From: Apophysomyces variabilis
Lineage: Eukaryota; Mucoromycota; Mucoromycetes; Mucorales; Mucoraceae
DNA length: 64,000 bases
Direction: 5' to 3'
Assembly: GCA_002749535.1 (NCBI GenBank)
Contig: MZZL01000398.1
Coordinates: forward strand, 1-64,000
Below are positions 59,501 through 64,000 of the stretch, piece after piece. Position 1 is the first letter of the stretch. Each line of letters starts with the position of its first letter. The position numbers and the translations under genes were made by a program. The notes under the pieces are model-generated. The model was not told where the DNA came from, did not search any database, and saw nothing but the letters and a program-made list of their open reading frames with translations.

Positions 59501-59680
59501 TATTGAACGCCTGCTTGAATGGCCCTGAAATGGAATCACTGGTGATGAAGTCATGAGGATGGGTTTCGGTGATGTTGCTGGCTGTACGGGAGGGTAACTT
59601 GCCGGAGAGTCTTCTAGGTTTCCCGAACGGATGGAAGAAGCATGCTGTATAGTAGAATTGTCTATAATGTCCTTTGTCAT
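56557..59680 (-). CDS. Ste20-family Ser/Thr kinase (OSR1/SPAK-like, germinal-centre type)
   Basis: The start [20 protein letters not shown] is at 59680. A Ser/Pro-rich N-terminus is followed by the kinase domain. The Gly loop reads [13 protein letters not shown], with [33 protein letters not shown] helix [50 protein letters not shown] and [20 protein letters not shown]. It ends [15 protein letters not shown]. The long tail has [56 protein letters not shown] and a C-terminal coiled coil ([20 protein letters not shown]) ending at a TAG at 56557-56559. The activation segment DFGVSSSL and [19 protein letters not shown] fit the OSR1/SPAK/Fray group. The tail lacks a clear CCT domain. Substrates are unknown. 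Confidence 0.85.
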
Positions 59681-60659
59681 AGGGTACGAAAGGGAAGAGT
59701 TGGGTTACCCGAGCGCCAGTCATACAAACGGGACTTTTGAACCTTCCAATCAATTCGGTTTCTTACAGGATTCACTGTTGATTTTTTAAGAGAATTTGCA
59801 GAAATTTTTTGGGGCGAAAAAGCCCAAATTAATCTGGTGAAATGAAATTAACAAACACAATAAAGTAACAAATAAATGAGGAAACGTACGCAAAGTAGCA
59901 ATCAGTAAAGATAAAATAGAAAAAAAATGCCTCGGTTAATCAAACATCTTCCAGTCTATTAGTTCACACTTACCCACGTCTTGAAACCATCCATAAGATT
60001 TCGATAAGTTTATCAAGCAAGTAGCAAGTCTGCAGCCGTTTTGCCTAAGCACTTGGATCGATTAGGCAGACCAACATTTGTCGAATCACAAGTATTTTTC
60101 GAGATTCTTCTCGTATATCGAACATGAAATGGAACATGCATATTACAGGAAAACAAGGGCAAAGCGTTTCACCGAGATGCATAATGATATCTACATATTC
60201 CCTTATCGTTTTCCATAGACCAAAGAAAACTGAAACTTTCAAAACATATAATGCATTCACCTGGGGTCTTCTGCCTATTTTTGCAGTCAACAGCAAGGAC
60301 AGCAATGTCGGAGTCAGCTTGCCATTACCAGTGTACCTTCTAGGCGATACGGATAGCCACGATAGATATGTGCTTAATCTTAAACAACCACATCGTTATC
60401 TACATCTTTGTTTCTTGCTCATAGTTTATTTAAGCATCGATACAGAAGGCCTGAAACGTTTTTCGACTGCAAACTACATAAGGTCTCTGCACATCAAAAT
60501 TCATATTTATCTCGTTTCTAAGTGGTCTGTATTAACAAGAAAACACTTATTAAAGAACGGGACTTGGTTCACTGCATCCTTCGGGGTCCGTGGTCTCCTC
60601 GGGCTATATGGATACGAATACCTTACTTATTAACAAGAAACGCTTATTAAGGTATTACA
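59681..60659. other. Interval with one unassigned frame
   Basis: Upstream of the kinase start. A 169-codon plus-strand frame (60124-60633) and an 86-codon minus-strand frame (60045-60305) overlap; neither shows a known motif. The words ATTAACAAGAAACGCTTATT (60630-60649) and TTAACAAGAAAACACTTATT (about 60534) form a short direct duplication leading into the repeat array. Confidence 0.35.
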
Positions 60660-60661
60660 CA

Positions 60662-61145
60662 AGTTCTTGGAGAGACAGCCCACATGAACTGTTTTTTGTT
60701 TCTTTTTCTTTTCAACGGCTGAAAGAAAGCGAGGCCCGAAGGGTCGAGCTGACTTCTTGCAAAGAAACGTGCATACATGCACTGACATATGCACTCTGTC
60801 TTTTGCTTTTCAATTGCAAGACCTGAAGGGTTGCAATGAATTTTTAGAGGTACGTTAACCGAGGGGCACCTTCCTCACACCTCTCATAAACGCGCTGTAA
60901 TTAGTCCACCAGTTTCTTTCTTGACCAAGTTTTTGGAGAGGCACTTATACACACACTGTCTCTTTCGTTTTAATCGCTGTAAAGAAAGCGAGGCCCAAAG
61001 GGCCGAGTCTAATTCTTGGAGAGACGCGTGCACGTACGGACATACACGTACGCATATTCACATATACACACTGTGTCTTTTTGTGATAATCGCTGAAAAG
61101 AAAGCGAGGCACAAAGGGATGAGCCTAATTCTTGGAGAGACACAT
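60662..61145 (+). repeat. Degenerate tandem repeat array
   Basis: Three copies of a core reading AAAGAAAGCGAGGC followed by an AAGGG word and GAG (starting about 60722, 60981 and 61098), alternating with copies of TTCTTGGAGAGAC (about 60664, 60932, 61014, 61131) and CA/TA-rich runs. Complete units are about 116 bp; one spacing of about 259 bp suggests a decayed middle copy. Confidence 0.75.
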
Positions 61146-61191
61146 GCGCATATACATACACTCTTTATTTTTAATTTCTGGTTTGTATTTA

Positions 61192-61636
61192 CCAGAACCT
61201 TCATGGCTTTGATCTGCATGCCCAGCAACAACGTCACTTTGCCGAGTTCCTTTTGAATGTTGGTGATGACCATGTCCCACCAGGTATGTACTCTTCTATC
61301 ATATGAACCTCATCATTTTCTCATTTATTTATGCAGTTCCAGGTTCTGCTTATATTCCCCTCAACCCTCAGTGGAGCATACCCGGGTCAAACGTCGATAA
61401 CATTATTGCCGCTATATACCACCCAGTACTCAACGCTATCCCTCCCATTGATACTCAACTTCTTACTGATCGTGCTATCCTCACACCGAAAAATCGCCAC
61501 GTAGACATGATCAACAATATTATTACCAATCTATTCCCAGGAACGAGCCGCACGTACAACAGCGTAGATTCTGTTGTAGAATGCGAACATCAGAATCAAG
61601 TGCCTGTAGACTTTTTAAATTCACTATCATTTGCAG
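61192..61636 (+). pseudogene. Helitron-type Pif1-like helicase fragment
   Basis: Two exon-like pieces, 61192-61283 (HGFDLHAQQQRHFAEFLLNV, GDDHVPP) and 61337-61636. The second reads SAYIPLNPQWSIPGSNVDNI, DRAILTPKNRHVDMINNIIT, NLFPGTSRTYNSVDSVVE and VPVDFLNSLSFAG, and then ends at a gtaact. The spans match the late part of Pif1-like helicases of fungal Helitrons (the RAILxPKNxxVDxINxxI and FPG motifs). The next expected block (LPPHKLxLKxGAPIMLLRN) is absent, so this is a truncated piece. Both edges and the 53-nt gap look like splice sites. Confidence 0.7.
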
Positions 61637-62150
61637 GTAACTTCTATCTACTCTTCACCAATTCAAATACCGTTTCTTCATCATTTGTAGAGAGTTTCAA
61701 AATGAACTCCAGGTTATCATAGGGTAGTAGTTTCCATATTTGAAAATTAGCGAGAAAGGAAACTGCTGCATTAAGGAGGTACCTTGAAAAAAAAGAGGTA
61801 TGCGTAAGTATCATAGTATTTTTCACTCTGTTTACGCTTCTTCATCTTTACACTCTTGACAAGAATCAATTGTTTGCTTTTCTATCATGCCATTTTGCCC
61901 TTCATGCTTTGCAACTAACCATTCTCTGTCAACCAGTAGGTTATGTCGAGCTAACCCTGCTAATCTATTATAAATAGCAGAACAATCATAAAGGCTGAAA
62001 AAGATCACATTGCGTGTGTCACAAGATTGTTTTTCACTTAATAGCAACATATCTTTTAGATATGGTTATCTGTTCAAAAAATGGGGGACATCAGGACAAT
62101 GAGTTGTCTTTTTTTTTTTGGTTTCAGATACAGCAAATCAAAGCAGTCAT
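61637..62150. other. Flank of the Helitron fragment
   Basis: Nothing recognised; short frames only. Confidence 0.4.
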
Positions 62151-62627
62151 TATCAATCACGGTTTGCATAAATGTCGTCCCTTCTTTTCCCATCACCTTA
62201 ACTCTCTTTAACCGGGATGTATTCCCTCAAGAAAAGAAGACCACCCCGTTTGCCTTCAGGAAATATATTCATGGCAGCATTATCCATTCAAGGATTGATT
62301 CTCTACTTTGCGCAAGGTAAGTATCCACCATTAACTCATGATTAACATAGCTTATGCAAAGTGAAATAGATTATTCATGTATCAAGGAAAATAGCGATAT
62401 GCTTCACTGTATGAGGATAGTGGAAAGGACAGGGACACGCAATTCAGGTATTTTGCATTCACCCAGTTTCGTTTTTCAAACTGACATCCTATTACCATTA
62501 GACGACAACAGACCCAGTCGAAGTCTTCGGATTTCAGAGGGTGCTACTTACACCGCCAGTGCAGACTTGCTCGATTATATATTCAAAGCAAGATCTAAGA
62601 TGAGCGCTTAATTCAGTATTGTCAGCA
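62151..62627 (+). repeat. Dispersed direct repeat, copy 1
   Basis: Starts TATCAATCACGGTTTGCATA and ends near AGCGCTTAATTCAGTATTGT. It aligns along its whole length with 63512-63987 in the same orientation, with substitutions and small indels. Shared words include TTTGCATAAA, CTCAAGAAA, CTTGCGCAAGGT and CCGCCAGTGCAGACTTGCTC. An 85-codon frame lies in this copy (62354-62611) but is broken in the other. Confidence 0.85.
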
Positions 62628-63511
62628 TGGGATCTTATATCAAGATCTGCCGAATTGTAGTTAGTCTCCCCAATTTTCCCCTTAGTGCTACTGAATGTAA
62701 GACTTTAGCACACAGTAATTGTTGTACATTTTTACAACTAGTTAGTTAATTATAACAATTTATGCTTACTGCGCGTCGGACTAAAGTTGCGATATCTTTT
62801 ATCAAATAGTACTGTATATTCGTATAAAGGGAATTCTAAGGCAGTCTACCATGTCCCTGAGTCTCGCCGCAATCAGTGGAAATGCGTTATGATTTCCTTA
62901 AGAGAATCACATCTGAATTGCCATAGCCTTCATGCATCTGAATTATGTTGCTTTGGCTTAACCTGTTTGACAGCCTTTCGTTCCTGTGTCATTGGATGGT
63001 AATAAGCGAGGTGTATGAAGCCACAATTGTAACATAAACAACATATTTCTATAGCGACCAGATATCAGTGCTTTGTATTTGTAGTTTGCCCTTCAGCAAG
63101 CAAACTTGAAACGTAAAGTTATGGACGTATATGTAGTAATAGGCTTATATCTCGTCTTGATGAGCTGGTGACAAATGTCAAAGTGCTAGATAATGCTTGA
63201 ATGAAGTAGTACTACAAATCCTCTGTATCTTTTTATGTTACTTCAACTAGACTCCGTAGTTATGGAATGGTGAAGTTTGTGCTAAAAAGGATACAAATAC
63301 GCACCATTAGCAGATAGATTATGCCAAAAGTACATTTTATTTAAATCAACTTGAATACGAAGTTCATTCAAATGACGTAAAAATTAGATTCATGCTTAGT
63401 AAATGGAAGTATATACTGATACCATTTACCCACCGTCTGCAGGGAATACCATCGGTAGTATTCGTACTATAGCAGTTTTTTTGACAACAGATATGGCAAT
63501 AAACCGATCTT
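62628..63511. other. Spacer between the two repeat copies
   Basis: About 0.88 kb without a recognisable gene. Confidence 0.4.
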
Positions 63512-63987
63512 TATCAATCATGGTTTGCATAAAAGCCATCCCTTCTTTTGCCATCACCTTCACTTTCTTCAACCAGGATGTAACTCCTCAAGAAAGGAAG
63601 AACAGCGCGTTTGCATTGAAGAAAATATACTCATGTTATGATTACTAATTGAGGAATTGCCATTCCCCCTTGCGCAAGGTGAGCATACACCATAGCTCAT
63701 AAACATAGCGTATGTAATAGAAATAGATGATCCAATGTATTCAGAAACACAACCATGTGCTTCACTGCATGAGTCATCTGGAAGAACGGGGACATTGCAA
63801 TCCAGGGATTTTTAGTATAGTCGTAATTCCTTTTTCCAGGCTAAAGATTGCGTTTTCATAGGTAAGAATAAAGCCACTGGAAATCTTCCGATTTCAGAGC
63901 GTGGCACTGACGCCGCCAGTGCAGACTTGCTCAGTTCTAGGTTAGAAAAGACTTGCGAGGAGCGCTTGATTCAGCATTGTCCAGCAA
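63512..63987 (+). repeat. Dispersed direct repeat, copy 2
   Basis: Second copy of the 0.48-kb sequence, about 1.36 kb downstream. It begins TATCAATCATGGTTTGCATA and ends near AGCGCTTGATTCAGCATTGT; divergence from copy 1 is substantial, so the duplication or insertion is not recent. Confidence 0.85.
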
Positions 63988-64000
63988 TAACCTTCTTATT

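Noticed and set aside
60124..60633. 169-codon plus-strand frame as a real gene
   Set aside because: No recognisable domain, an open frame also on the opposite strand, and position next to a repeat array; kept only as a note.
1..64000. CRISPR arrays, rRNA genes, bacterial-type operons or origins
   Set aside because: None seen; the window is eukaryotic nuclear sequence with spliced genes.

Overview
The window looks like nuclear DNA from a filamentous fungus, most likely an early-diverging one (Mucoromycota). The genes are intron-rich, with short GT-AG introns of about 40-75 nt. The repertoire is eukaryotic and fungal: three KRE2/MNT1 (GT15) mannosyltransferases, an F-BAR/DEP/RhoGAP protein, a PPZ-type phosphatase, the CTDK-I subunit Ctk3 and a Cdc4-type F-box protein. 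Remnants of pogo/Tigger, IS630-like, DIRS-like, Helitron and Fanzor/TnpB-like elements lie between them. The phylum is inferred from this mixture; no rRNA or other phylogenetic marker is present.

Layout. 0.2-6 kb: a PAXBP1/GCFC splicing factor (+), converging on the RNase P/MRP subunit Pop7 (-), then Ctk3 (+). 6.16-8.37 kb: a complete pogo/Tigger transposon with inverted termini and a TA duplication, whose transposase is broken by a single TGA. 8.7-20 kb: Sua5 (-), an unrecognised single-pass membrane protein (-), ribosomal protein eL38 (+), an Rga8-like RhoGAP (-), a DUF2470-like membrane protein (+) and eIF2A (-). 20.6-26.5 kb: three GT15 mannosyltransferases in a row (-, -, +). 26.9-32.4 kb: a SulP anion transporter (-) and a Cdc4/Fbw7-like SCF receptor (+). 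32.8-36.2 kb: a transposon graveyard with a DIRS-type tyrosine recombinase, a repeat-family fragment and an IS630-like transposase fragment. 36.2-43.2 kb: an Sso-type syntaxin (-), a Mn/Zn CDF transporter (+), an Erv2-like sulfhydryl oxidase (+) and an unknown acidic protein (+). 43.2-49.2 kb is gene-poor. 49.2-51.2 kb is a decayed, intron-containing Fanzor-like RuvC nuclease gene. 51.7-59.7 kb holds three minus-strand genes: a BTB protein, a PPZ-type phosphatase and a Ste20-family kinase. 59.7-64 kb is repeats: a minisatellite-like array, a Helitron helicase fragment and a 0.48-kb sequence present twice.

Functional threads. The three GT15 enzymes, the Erv2-like oxidase and the syntaxin all serve the secretory pathway and cell wall. 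Pop7, Sua5, eIF2A and eL38 serve RNA processing and translation. GCFC and Ctk3 serve splicing and transcription. I see no sign of operons or of one dedicated biosynthetic cluster; the only real paralogue cluster is GT15. Divergent gene pairs that probably share promoters are eL38/membrane protein, RhoGAP/DUF2470, syntaxin/CDF and SulP/Cdc4.

The most unusual content is the Fanzor-like pseudogene, in which all three RuvC motifs and the zinc-ribbon cysteines can still be read, and the nearly intact pogo element with extra internal copies of its terminal motif.
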